Assembly: GCA_965221575.1 (NCBI GenBank)
Contig: CBDCSM010000011.1
Span: 372,001 to 436,000 of the forward strand
Length of the DNA: 64,000 nucleotides
Direction of reading: 5' to 3'
DNA from: JAPPHA01 sp965221575
GTDB lineage: Bacteria; Pseudomonadota; Alphaproteobacteria; Rhodobacterales; Rhodobacteraceae
Under the pieces are notes generated by a model that was not told where the DNA came from, did no database searches, and saw nothing but the letters and a program-made list of their open reading frames with translations. Below are positions 20,010 to 28,281 of the stretch, one piece after another (position 1 is the stretch's first letter; each line of letters starts with the position of its first letter). Position numbers and translations under genes: made by a program.

Positions 20010-22115
20010 CTATCCTGGGGATACGCGAATCCTGTCCACCGAGACCGAGCCTTCGGCGACGAGAAGACCGATCCCGCCCGCGGCAATGCCGGATTCCGGT
20101 CTATCTTCGGTGGTAAGGACCGTGTCACCGGCGCTGGCGGTAACGCGGCTACCGCGTAGCGACATGGACATTGGAACGGTTTGGTCGAGGCACCACGGGA
20201 ATCCTGTCGTGGCGAGTACCGTGCGCTCATCGTCGCGGACACGGAGAATCTGGAATTGTCCGTCGCGACACAGCCGCGCGGCATAGAATCGGCGGAGCCC
20301 GCCAACACGAGCCGCCAACCCGGCGTACCGGCCGAGGTGAACAGTCACGCCGGCGTCAACCCTGTAGTCCGTCCATTGCCGCGTCCCGTGGATGATCAGG
20401 CCCTCGCCGCGGTCCTGGGAAATACGGATTCCGGCGGCGTATCCCCTGAAGTTGTCAGCCGAATTCACCCACGCGCGCTGCCAGAATTCGCCTCGCTCGT
20501 CGGGCGGGCGCAGGACCAGATTGGGAACACCGGTCCAGCCCATGCGGTCAAGCAGGATCCTGCCGCCGATATCCGTCCCGGTGGCCGTGACGGAAAAGCC
20601 GACCTCGGCGATTGGCTGGGACTTGCAATCAGGGAGGATCCAGGAGAGCTCACCGGATTGCCCGGGGTCGAGCGTCCTTGCGGGTCCGCCGACATCGACG
20701 AGACCGTCCGCGTCCCCGTATCGGCGAATGAGCAAACGGACCGTGACCTCTCCGGAATTCTCCGCGGCGCTGGCGAAGACAGCCGTCAGGACCTGACCGG
20801 GGTAGACGAGGGGCGATGCCATCAGGTCGTAGGTTCGCATGCGAACGACATCCCTGGGTGCAAAGGTCGGCGATGTCACGACCACGGGCCGGTCGCCTCC
20901 CAGGGATTCGAAGCCGACGGACAGCACGTGATTTCCGTCATGGGTTGCACCGGCGACCGTGGCACCGGCGGAAGGATCGGACCCGCTGGCGATGCGGAAT
21001 CCCTGTGTTGACCCCGGCAGCGAGAAGTGAAACTGCGCACCGTCCTTGGGTGCAGCGGGCGGTGGTGTGCCGTCTACCGCGTGGCCGAGACCGGCAATGT
21101 AGCCCGCCATTCTAACGGCATCGTTGATCGCGAAGCCGCCGTCCGCGGACGAAACCAGCATGCGGTCTGCGATCGGACCGCGCCAGTCCGGACCTGCGGT
21201 CAGGCCGTCAAGCCCGTGCATGAGTCCGAGGAGGCAGCCGACATTCCCGGCATTGCAGTCAGTGTCCCAGCCGGAGGTGTTCACGATTTTCTGCGCGCGG
21301 CTGAAGTCGTCCGGTGCATACAGGACGGCCATGATCATCAACGCGTGATTGGGCATCACATGGCAATTCCCGGCATACTTGTCATAACCATGGAACTCCG
21401 CGATTTTCCTGCGTGTATCCCGCCAGTCCGCGTATGCCCGGTGCCAGCCCCGGATTTCCGCGATGAGTCGCGCGACACCGCAGTCGTCCGGGATGACCGA
21501 CAATCCGGTATCGACCAAGGTGTCGATGTCCGTCGTCTGAAAAGCCTTTGCCTCCATCGCTGCCCAAAGCATCGCCGCGTGGACGGCCTCCCCGTCGTGG
21601 CTGACGCGGGCGGCTTCACGCGCGAGTCTGGCGGCAAGCGTCGGATTCCCGGGCGCAACCATCGCCCATCCGTCTATGAAAATTTGCGCACCGATCTGTT
21701 CAGCGATAGTTTTCCCATTGGTTTCGATCGAACCGCTTTCCGGTGCGGCGATGCCGTTTTTCAGATTGAGCCATGCCGTGTGTTCGGAGTATGCGCCGTA
21801 CCCGCCCCAACAGAGGATTGCACGTTTCTCGACGATGTAGTTCAGCCAGGTCTTTCCAATCGATTCCGAGGAAATCTCGGCCGGACGGGAACAGCCCTCT
21901 AGGGCGCGGACAAAGGTGAATGTTCCCGAGACATCGTCGTCGGTCACGACGAGCGGATCGCCCAACCGGTCGTGGACATAATATTCGATCTCCCCGAGTT
22001 CGCGCATGATCCGCTCGTACGTCCAGCCTTCGAACGGGCGGCCGAGGTAGACACCGATAAGCTTGCCGAGGATACCGGCGTAGACCCGCTCAGTGTAATC
22101 CGGTGGCAGTGCCAT
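20010..22115 (-). CDS. ADP-ribosylglycohydrolase family protein with C-terminal beta-sandwich region
   Basis: A 701-residue protein. Residues 1 to about 340 form an ADP-ribosylglycohydrolase (DraG/ARH-like) domain with the metal-binding motifs TDDDVSG near residue 58, SHDGEAVHAA in the middle, and the late SGWDTDCNAGNVG block. The family hydrolyses N- or O-glycosidic bonds to (ADP-)ribose, and many environmental members act on small nucleoside-like substrates. The remaining half is Gly/Val/Asp-rich with strand-like spacing and resembles a concanavalin/laminin-type module by composition only. No signal peptide is seen. It is oriented like the transporter cassette at 24.7-31 kb and could serve the same catabolic role. 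The substrate is unknown. Confidence 0.8.
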   Translation of the reverse strand: MALPPDYTERVYAGILGKLIGVYLGRPFEGWTYERIMRELGEIEYYVHDRLGDPLVVTDDDVSGTFTFVRALEGCSRPAEISSESIGKTWLNYIVEKRAILCWGGYGAYSEHTAWLNLKNGIAAPESGSIETNGKTIAEQIGAQIFIDGWAMVAPGNPTLAARLAREAARVSHDGEAVHAAMLWAAMEAKAFQTTDIDTLVDTGLSVIPDDCGVARLIAEIRGWHRAYADWRDTRRKIAEFHGYDKYAGNCHVMPNHALMIMAVLYAPDDFSRAQKIVNTSGWDTDCNAGNVGCLLGLMHGLDGLTAGPDWRGPIADRMLVSSADGGFAINDAVRMAGYIAGLGHAVDGTPPPAAPKDGAQFHFSLPGSTQGFRIASGSDPSAGATVAGATHDGNHVLSVGFESLGGDRPVVVTSPTFAPRDVVRMRTYDLMASPLVYPGQVLTAVFASAAENSGEVTVRLLIRRYGDADGLVDVGGPARTLDPGQSGELSWILPDCKSQPIAEVGFSVTATGTDIGGRILLDRMGWTGVPNLVLRPPDERGEFWQRAWVNSADNFRGYAAGIRISQDRGEGLIIHGTRQWTDYRVDAGVTVHLGRYAGLAARVGGLRRFYAARLCRDGQFQILRVRDDERTVLATTGFPWCLDQTVPMSMSLRGSRVTASAGDTVLTTEDRPESGIAAGGIGLLVAEGSVSVDRIRVSPG

Positions 22116-22367
22116 AGTCGTTCCAAGCTAGGTTTCAGCAAACTCGCGAACCTTATGTCGATCCTGAAATCCTGTAAACGCCAATTCGCGTTAGGGTTCG
22201 GCAACCAGTAAACCTGCGCAAGGCGGTACTATCAACGGACTGCCTCAGACCGGAGGCGTCGAGGCCGTGCTTGAGCTGCTGGCCCTGGCGAGCGAACGTG
22301 GTATGCGAACCCTCGGGGATAGAGGCGCGTCATGAACCAAACCGTGCCGACACCATAGGCGCCACTG

Positions 22368-22624
22368 GTGCAGAAGTTCTTCACAGAGCGGCTCATCAGC
22401 CAACTCGGGGCCAGTATGAAAACGATCGCAAGCTACCGCGATTCCTTTCGAACGCTCCTTGAATTTGCCGAAATACAATGCGGGGTGACGTCAACGGACA
22501 TGGATATCCCGGACATCGATGCCGAGCTTGTCGCGAACTTTTCCGAACATTTCGAGACCGAACGCGGCAACAGCTTGGAAAGCCGCAATGTCCGCGTTGG
22601 CGCCATCCGTTTACTCTTTCGCAA
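22368..22624 (+). pseudogene. XerD-like tyrosine recombinase, N-terminal fragment
   Basis: From a GTG at 22368 the frame encodes the core-binding domain of the integrases found in tandem recombinase transposons: FFTERLISQLGAS, TIASYRDSFRTLLEFA, and HFETERGNSLESRNVRVGAI. The gene stops at the 34-base inverted repeat at 22616, so the whole catalytic domain is missing. It is joined to an oppositely oriented transposase fragment. Confidence 0.7.
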
Positions 22625-23021
22625 ATGCTGAGCTCAACATTTGCGAAAGACCGATGCGGTGGATGTTGAGGGCAAACACGGGAAGCGCCATCACCCGACC
22701 AAAGCCCTCAGCTCCGAACGCCAGGATCCGGTAGAGACCACGGCACCCGAGGTTGTAGATCGCCGAGTCCACCGCCGGATGCTGGCGCCGCATCGCCACG
22801 AATTCCTCGACCTGCTCGCGCACACGTTCCGCCTTGTCGATTTAGCCAGTCTTCGGCAGCACCTTGTGATCGAACAAGTCTTCAAGGCGGAACCGATTCC
22901 CGGGGTTGTGTAAGCCGCGGTCGAAGCTCACCGCGCGGAGATCGGGAAACCTAGCCTCGGCGGTTTCGACCATCGGGCCCGCATAGTCCACGTCGCTACC
23001 TACCCACATGATCTCATTGTG
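22611..23021 (-). pseudogene. Transposase C-terminal fragment (ISNCY-like)
   Basis: Minus-strand translation gives VGSDVDYAGPMVE, RAVSFDRGLHNPGNR, KVLPKTG, an in-frame TAA, then RQHPAVDSAIYNLGCRGLYR and GRVMALPVFALNIHRIGL. The order and spacing match the C-terminal part of a widespread transposase group in Alphaproteobacteria, which I place as ISNCY-like with modest certainty. The N-terminal catalytic half is absent and the in-frame stop confirms decay. Confidence 0.6.
22616..22649. repeat. 34-base near-perfect inverted repeat at a gene junction
   Basis: The arms CTTTCGCAAATG and CATTTGCGAAAG flank a 10-base centre that is itself nearly palindromic; only one base pair of the 34-base palindrome is mismatched. 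It lies exactly where the XerD-like fragment meets the transposase fragment. It could be an IS terminus or a fold-back product of the rearrangement. Confidence 0.75.
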
Positions 23022-23453
23022 CAGGACTCATGTTGCGGTCGTTTTCATGTTGTTGGCGGTCAAAAGAGAGACAAGGTTGCCAGCGGCATCGCTGCAATCT
23101 CCGCAACATGATCTTTTGAACGCCACTCGTATTCGACAGTCGGGGTTCAGCTAGATCAATTCACTGAAGGCCGCTCGGACAATTCGTCACAATTCTGTCG
23201 TACACCCTCCGAACGGCAAGACTGAGATGTCGTCACTGGACTTGGGTTCCAGTTCGATGTCTTCGATGTGAACCTCGCCGAGTCCATCTCCGGATTTCGT
23301 ACTTGTTCCACGCCCGCCTCGCGAAGAAGTGCGAAAATGGGCCTGAATTGGGCCAAAAGGGGCTGAATACGGCTTTTCCGCCTCGATCTTCGCGGCGAGA
23401 ATACCACGATTTATCACATATAATCAAAATGTTAGTGTATCATTAGGCAAGCA
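23022..23453. other. Region without a recognisable gene
   Basis: These 432 bases hold no supported coding frame. Around 23030-23130 related short segments recur in opposite orientation (TGTTGCGG near 23031 and CCGCAACA near 23100, with TCAAAAG and CTTTTGA), which may be IS-end debris. The part next to 23453 is AT-richer. Confidence 0.35.
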
Positions 23454-24359
23454 CTAGCTTGTTCCACGCGACTGCTGCCCGGCCGGACTCCAGGTCTGCC
23501 TGAACTTGACCCAGTCAGGCTGGCGATTGAAGTCCGATGGCTCGACGGTTCCCCGATAGTCCGGGATCAAGGGCCGAATCTTGTCCAACGCCTCCAGCGG
23601 CCACCGCGCGTGCCGGCGGTGGAATGCGTGATGGATCCAGCTCTTCGTTGGTTCCTGCAAGTCGTCGAACAGCGGGTGAAACCAGATCGTGATCAACGTC
23701 CGAAACTCACGGGTCGCATTTGCGTGCGTGGCGTGAAACATCCGGGCGTCGCCCACCACCAGGTCTCCCGCACGGACCGGCACGTCGATCTCGCCCGGAA
23801 AATCAGCGAAGCGCCCGTCGTACTCGTCGTCCATCCGGTTGATGTCCTTTGTGTGCGCGTCCCCCATCTCGTGGAGCGGGTGCCACCTGCGGTGGGTGCC
23901 CGGCAGCAGCCGCAGGCAGCCGTTTTCGCGCGATGTGTCGTCGAGATAGTACATCAGGAAGATCATCGGGGAGTATTCGCCGTAAGCGCGCGGGTCGTCC
24001 CACCACATGCAGTCCTGGTGCCAGTAGAGTCGCGGACTGGGCCCGGGTTTGCTGATTATGACCGCTTTCCAGAACTTGCTGCCGCCGAACCCCATCGCCT
24101 CCAGCGCGGCCAACGCTTTGGGGTTGCCGATGCACGCAGCCAGGCCCGGATGGTTATCCGAGTCTATCAACGTCCCCGGTGCGCGGGTGGCCTCGAGCTG
24201 CCTCGCGGACAGATCGTGGACAGCCTTCATGGCGACCGAGCGTGTGTGCCGGAGGGTGTCGGCGTCGAGCATGTCCTCGAGGACGCAGAAGCCATCCTCG
24301 ATCAGTAGGCGTGCCTTGCGGCCCAAATCGGTGGCGGGCGGTGTGTTATTGGCGTTCAT
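23454..24359 (-). CDS. Phytanoyl-CoA dioxygenase (PhyH) family Fe(II)/2-oxoglutarate oxygenase
   Basis: A 301-residue member of the PhyH superfamily, which hydroxylates small organic substrates using Fe(II) and 2-oxoglutarate. The iron-binding H-x-D is visible in WHQDCMWW and the distal histidine in MFHATHANATREFR, where the following arginine binds 2-oxoglutarate. RENGCLRLLPGTHR between them is typical of the family. It is full length. It lies 357 bases after the fused transporter ATPase gene on the same strand and may belong to the same unit. The substrate is unknown. Confidence 0.88.
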   Translation of the reverse strand: MNANNTPPATDLGRKARLLIEDGFCVLEDMLDADTLRHTRSVAMKAVHDLSARQLEATRAPGTLIDSDNHPGLAACIGNPKALAALEAMGFGGSKFWKAVIISKPGPSPRLYWHQDCMWWDDPRAYGEYSPMIFLMYYLDDTSRENGCLRLLPGTHRRWHPLHEMGDAHTKDINRMDDEYDGRFADFPGEIDVPVRAGDLVVGDARMFHATHANATREFRTLITIWFHPLFDDLQEPTKSWIHHAFHRRHARWPLEALDKIRPLIPDYRGTVEPSDFNRQPDWVKFRQTWSPAGQQSRGTS

Positions 24360-24716
24360 GGCTCCACTTAACCCCGAATTCCGACAAGAGGATTCTGGTA
24401 GGCAGGAATTCCCAATTCACTCGTCGCGAACCTCCAAGGCGAAATTTCCTAAACTCTTGCCAAGGACCCACCCCCGTGTCGCTGTCTGTTACCACGTCAT
24501 TCCGTTGTCTCGACGGCTCTTCCCGCATGTTCGAAAACCGGATTCGCCGAAGGTTGATCCCGACCGGCCGGAGTCGCCAGCAGTGCCGCAAGACGCGCGG
24601 CTGTCCGCCGCTTGAACTGCATGCCCGGGAAACCTTCATCAAGGAGAGGCAGAAAGAAAGTGCGGGGTTTTCACATGGCGTCGATGTCGAGGTCCAAGTT
24701 TTGTCGCCTGATAAAT
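24360..24716. other. Intergenic spacer between transporter ATPase and PhyH genes
   Basis: These 357 bases show no supported gene. The spacer is long enough for a separate promoter for the PhyH gene, but I cannot identify one with confidence. Confidence 0.4.
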
Positions 24717-26333
24717 TCATGCCTCGCCCCTTGCCGTATCAGAGGCTTCAAGCAGGCGGCGCGTATACGGATGTTCGGGAGCGGTGAGCACAGCATCTCG
24801 GGTGCCGAATTCCCGCATGGTGCCGTTCTCCAGCACTGCAATTTGATGTGATACGCGGGCAATGACCGCGAGATCATGGGATATGAAGATGAAGCTGGTC
24901 CCCCGCATGTCTTGCAAACGCAGTAACAAGTCCAGAACACTTGCCTGAATTGTTACATCCAGCGCCGATGTGACTTCATCGCATATCAACAGGTCAGGTT
25001 CCGCCGCCAGTGCCCGCGCGATCGCCACCCGCTGTTGTTGTCCTCCCGACAGTTGCAATGGGCGGCGCGGCAAGAGCTCCGGTTCCAATTCAAGATCGGC
25101 CAGGAGGGCGACCGCGCGGGAACGGGCTTCAATCGCTGTCAAACCAAAATAAAGTCTCATGGGACGGATCAGGATGTCCGCTACGGTGTGGGTGGGATTG
25201 AGCGATGACAAAGGATCCTGAAACACCATTTGAATTCGGCGGCGCAGGTCCTTGCGCCGTCGTCGCGCAATGCCGACAACTGGCTCGCCATCCACAATGA
25301 TCTTACCGTCATGCCCGGCGATCAAACCGGAAACAAGCCCGGCCAGGGTTGACTTTCCCGATCCGCTTTCACCAACAACGCCCAGTGTATGGCCGCGAGT
25401 AATGGCAAGATTCACCTTGTTCAGCGCCGCTGGACCGCGCTTTCGCTTGCCAAATATGCCCGAGTGCGCGGAATAGGAAAAGCTCAGGTCATTCATCGAC
25501 AAGTAAATCGAAGGGTTGGGAACGCGGGGGGCGGACGGGCCCGAGGCCTCGATCCGGGGAATGGCGCTGACCAGGGATTTACAGTATCCGGATTGGGGAT
25601 TGTGGAAAATCTCGTCGGACGTGCCTTCTTCAACGATCTCGCCGTCTTTCATCACCAGGATCCGTTGGCACATGGACCGGATAACGTGCAGATCGTGGCT
25701 GACATAGATCAAAGTCGCGTTTATGTCCTTCTGAATTTCGCGGATCAATTTCAACACCTGGGCCTCGACAGTTTTGTCTAGCGCTGTGGTTGGTTCGTCG
25801 AGGACGATCAGTTCGGGCGTTCCGACCATGGCCGCGGCAATCACCGCGCGCTGCCTTTGCCCTCCGGAGATTTCATGCGGATAGCGCTTGGCCAGCACTT
25901 CGGGGTCTCGCAGGCCTGTTTTCACCATCAACGACAAAACATGGTCTTGCAAAGTTGAGCCGGTGAATTCCGTGTGCAACGTGACGAGTTCCCTCAGCTG
26001 GGTTCCAATGGTCATGTGCGGAGACAGGGATGAAAGGGGATTTTGAGGAACCATGGCCGCACGTCCTCCGCGGAAGCGGCGCAGGTCTTTTCCCTGCAGG
26101 GCGAGTACATCTGTATCCCCGACACGGATGCGCCCGGAAGAAATGAGCCCGCCTTGCCGGGCATAACCCAACAGCGCACGGGCAAGGGTGGATTTGCCCG
26201 ATCCGCTTTCGCCCACGATACCCAGTGTTTCACCACGACCCATGCTGAATGTTGCGGATTCGACCGCCGTAAAATCACGGCCCAGGTCATCGCGATAGAC
26301 TACTCGCAGGTCCGCTACGTCGACGTGGGTCAT
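24717..26333 (-). CDS. Peptide-type ABC transporter, fused double ATPase (DppD-DppF)
   Basis: A 538-residue protein with two complete ABC ATPase domains in one chain. Each has Walker A GESGSGKST (near residues 39 and 314), an ABC signature (ISGGQRQR and LSGGQQQRVAIARAL), and Walker B (LIVLDEPT and LLICDEVTSALD). In the oligopeptide/dipeptide/nickel family these are usually separate DppD and DppF subunits; fused forms are common in Rhizobiales. It powers import through DppB and DppC and overlaps dppC by four bases, so translation is coupled. The N-terminal domain ends with the normal linker and the second domain ends near TRRLLEASD. Confidence 0.92.
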   Translation of the reverse strand: MTHVDVADLRVVYRDDLGRDFTAVESATFSMGRGETLGIVGESGSGKSTLARALLGYARQGGLISSGRIRVGDTDVLALQGKDLRRFRGGRAAMVPQNPLSSLSPHMTIGTQLRELVTLHTEFTGSTLQDHVLSLMVKTGLRDPEVLAKRYPHEISGGQRQRAVIAAAMVGTPELIVLDEPTTALDKTVEAQVLKLIREIQKDINATLIYVSHDLHVIRSMCQRILVMKDGEIVEEGTSDEIFHNPQSGYCKSLVSAIPRIEASGPSAPRVPNPSIYLSMNDLSFSYSAHSGIFGKRKRGPAALNKVNLAITRGHTLGVVGESGSGKSTLAGLVSGLIAGHDGKIIVDGEPVVGIARRRRKDLRRRIQMVFQDPLSSLNPTHTVADILIRPMRLYFGLTAIEARSRAVALLADLELEPELLPRRPLQLSGGQQQRVAIARALAAEPDLLICDEVTSALDVTIQASVLDLLLRLQDMRGTSFIFISHDLAVIARVSHQIAVLENGTMREFGTRDAVLTAPEHPYTRRLLEASDTARGEA

Positions 26334-27226
26334 GCGGCGGTTTCCGCGCCCACAACTCCATAGGCACGGGCCAGTCCGTCCACGGCAAAATTGATGCCGA
26401 TGATCAACGACGACAGGGCTATGGCCGGAAGGATCACAAACCAGGGATCGGTAAAGACGACAGTCATTGCTTCCTGCACCATCAGGCCCCAGTCGGGTGT
26501 GGGCTGGCTGATACCCAGTCCGAGAAAGGAAAGCGCACTGATTTTCAACACGGCAGATGAGCAGCGCATTGCGAACTCGACCGCCATCAGGCCACGCAGA
26601 TTGGGCGCAATCTCGCGTATCATGATGAACCGTGTATTTTCACCGCGCAGTTCGGCGGCACGTATGAAATCAAATGCGGCTATGCTGATGGTCCGTGATC
26701 GAATGACGCGCACCGCGCCAGGCGTATACACAATTGCCACAATGAGGGAGAGCGCCCAGATTTCCTTTCCAAATGTCAACACCAGAATGGCGATCAATAA
26801 CAATTCCGGCACCGCCATCATCGCGTCGGTCAGCCGCATTATCAAATCATCCACCAGTCTACCGAGATGTCCCAGTCCACCCAGGTATCCCGCCACTATT
26901 CCGAGCGTCGTTCCGACGACCAACGCGACGCTGACCCCGGTCAGTGAAACCAGCAATGCGACGCGCCCTCCTGCCATCAACCGAGACAGGTAGTCACGGC
27001 CGATTTGATCAGTGCCCAGCCAATGCAAGTCCGAAGGGGGTGTCAGGCCATCGGTCAAAATGGCTGAAATCGAATAGGGCGCCATCAGTGGCGCGAACAG
27101 GGCAAAGAAGAGATGAAGCCCGACCAGCAGCAGCCCGATAACTGAAAGTGGGGAGCGAACAACACGTGCCAGCGGGCTGAAGCTGCGTTCCCGGGGCAAC
27201 GACAAATTCTGGACGTCAGTTGCCAT
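26330..27226 (-). CDS. dppC: Peptide-type ABC transporter permease (DppC-like)
   Basis: A 298-residue inner-membrane permease of the DppC/OppC group. It has an N-terminal cytoplasmic stretch, a first membrane helix near residues 28-50, and then five helices. The coupling motif EAA...G appears as RAAELRGENTRFIMIREI-type sequence (EAA loop) about two thirds along. WLGTDQIGRDYLSRL is a DppC/OppC hallmark. It overlaps dppB by 11 bases and the ATPase gene by four. Confidence 0.92.
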   Translation of the reverse strand: MATDVQNLSLPRERSFSPLARVVRSPLSVIGLLLVGLHLFFALFAPLMAPYSISAILTDGLTPPSDLHWLGTDQIGRDYLSRLMAGGRVALLVSLTGVSVALVVGTTLGIVAGYLGGLGHLGRLVDDLIMRLTDAMMAVPELLLIAILVLTFGKEIWALSLIVAIVYTPGAVRVIRSRTISIAAFDFIRAAELRGENTRFIMIREIAPNLRGLMAVEFAMRCSSAVLKISALSFLGLGISQPTPDWGLMVQEAMTVVFTDPWFVILPAIALSSLIIGINFAVDGLARAYGVVGAETAA

Positions 27227-28193
27227 TCGAGGGTCTTCTCACGCGGGGATCAAGCGCCAAAACCGCGATATCCGCCAGCAGATTGCCGAGTATGACCGCA
27301 AAGGCGGCCAGAAAGGTGATCGCCTGTACGGTGGGAATCTCGCGTTGGATTATGGCCCGGATCAATTCGAGCCCAATGCCGGGAAACCTGAAAACCGCCT
27401 CGATAACGACGACACCCGAGATAATCCCGGCCACAAACTGCGCCGTACCATTGAGCATCGGAATGACGGCTACTGGCAACGCATGGACAATGACCAGTCT
27501 CCATTCCGGAACGCCAGACAAACGCGCGCGTTCGACGAATTCGCTGGCCAGCGCCTCGAGCATACCGGCGCGAAGGAGCCGAAACTGGTACGCGACACCC
27601 GACACGATCAGCGCCATGACGGGCAACACCGAAAGTTTCAGAACCTCCCAGGCAGGGGCGTACTCCGGTATTAACAGGACCGCTGGAACAAGACCGAGTA
27701 GCAGCGCAAAAACCATGACAAATATATTGGCAACAACGAAGTCAGGCATGGAATAGGTGAACAGGGTTGCACCCGAAACTATTCCGTCCAACCGCCCGCC
27801 CGGCTTGATCGCAGCAGCAATACCGAGGGCAATCGCAACCAGCGGGGTAACGACAATTGCGATGCTTGCCATCAACATGGAATTGATCATTGGATGCCAG
27901 ATGTTGTCGATCACCGCATCCTGCGTCACCAAAGTCTTGCCAAAATCAAACGTGATCAGGTCGAGCAACATTTCGCCAAAGCGAACCAGCATCGGGCGAT
28001 CCAGCCCCAACTCGGCGCGCATTCGGGCAAAATCCTCTTCCGTATAATATATGCGCTCGTCCGCGGGGATGGCTGAATCCAGCGCGTCTCCCGGCAAGAC
28101 TTCCGTCCCCACAAAGACGACAACCGCTGCAAGCAGGAGGATCAGCCCTGACAGCGCAAGGCGGCGCAATATCAGGGCCAGGATTGGATGCAT
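27216..28193 (-). CDS. dppB: Peptide-type ABC transporter permease (DppB-like)
   Basis: A 325-residue inner-membrane permease of the DppB/OppB group with six predicted membrane helices. The N-terminal helix (LILLLAAVVVFVGTEVLPGD) precedes the family motif ELGLDRP. The cytoplasmic coupling loop ASEFVERARLSGVPEW lies near residue 215. It forms the heterodimeric channel with DppC. An 88-base gap containing a strong hairpin separates it from dppA upstream. Confidence 0.92.
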   Translation of the reverse strand: MHPILALILRRLALSGLILLLAAVVVFVGTEVLPGDALDSAIPADERIYYTEEDFARMRAELGLDRPMLVRFGEMLLDLITFDFGKTLVTQDAVIDNIWHPMINSMLMASIAIVVTPLVAIALGIAAAIKPGGRLDGIVSGATLFTYSMPDFVVANIFVMVFALLLGLVPAVLLIPEYAPAWEVLKLSVLPVMALIVSGVAYQFRLLRAGMLEALASEFVERARLSGVPEWRLVIVHALPVAVIPMLNGTAQFVAGIISGVVVIEAVFRFPGIGLELIRAIIQREIPTVQAITFLAAFAVILGNLLADIAVLALDPRVRRPSNGN

Positions 28194-28215
28194 ACGGGCT
28201 TATCCTCGCGAACGA

Positions 28216-28249
28216 AATCAGCCACGGCATCGCGATGCCGTGGCTGATT
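28216..28249 (-). promoter_or_regulatory. Perfect 17+17 inverted repeat in dppA-dppB spacer
   Basis: The arm AATCAGCCACGGCATCG is followed directly by its exact reverse complement, giving a perfect 34-base palindrome. In the minus-strand mRNA it lies between the dppA stop (28282) and the dppB start (28193). No T-run follows, so it is unlikely to be a simple intrinsic terminator. Such hairpins between a binding-protein gene and its permeases commonly protect the upstream message and lower downstream expression; a protein-binding palindrome is the alternative. Confidence 0.75.
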
Positions 28250-28281
28250 GCAGATGTCAAGAATTTGGCATTCAGGCCTAG

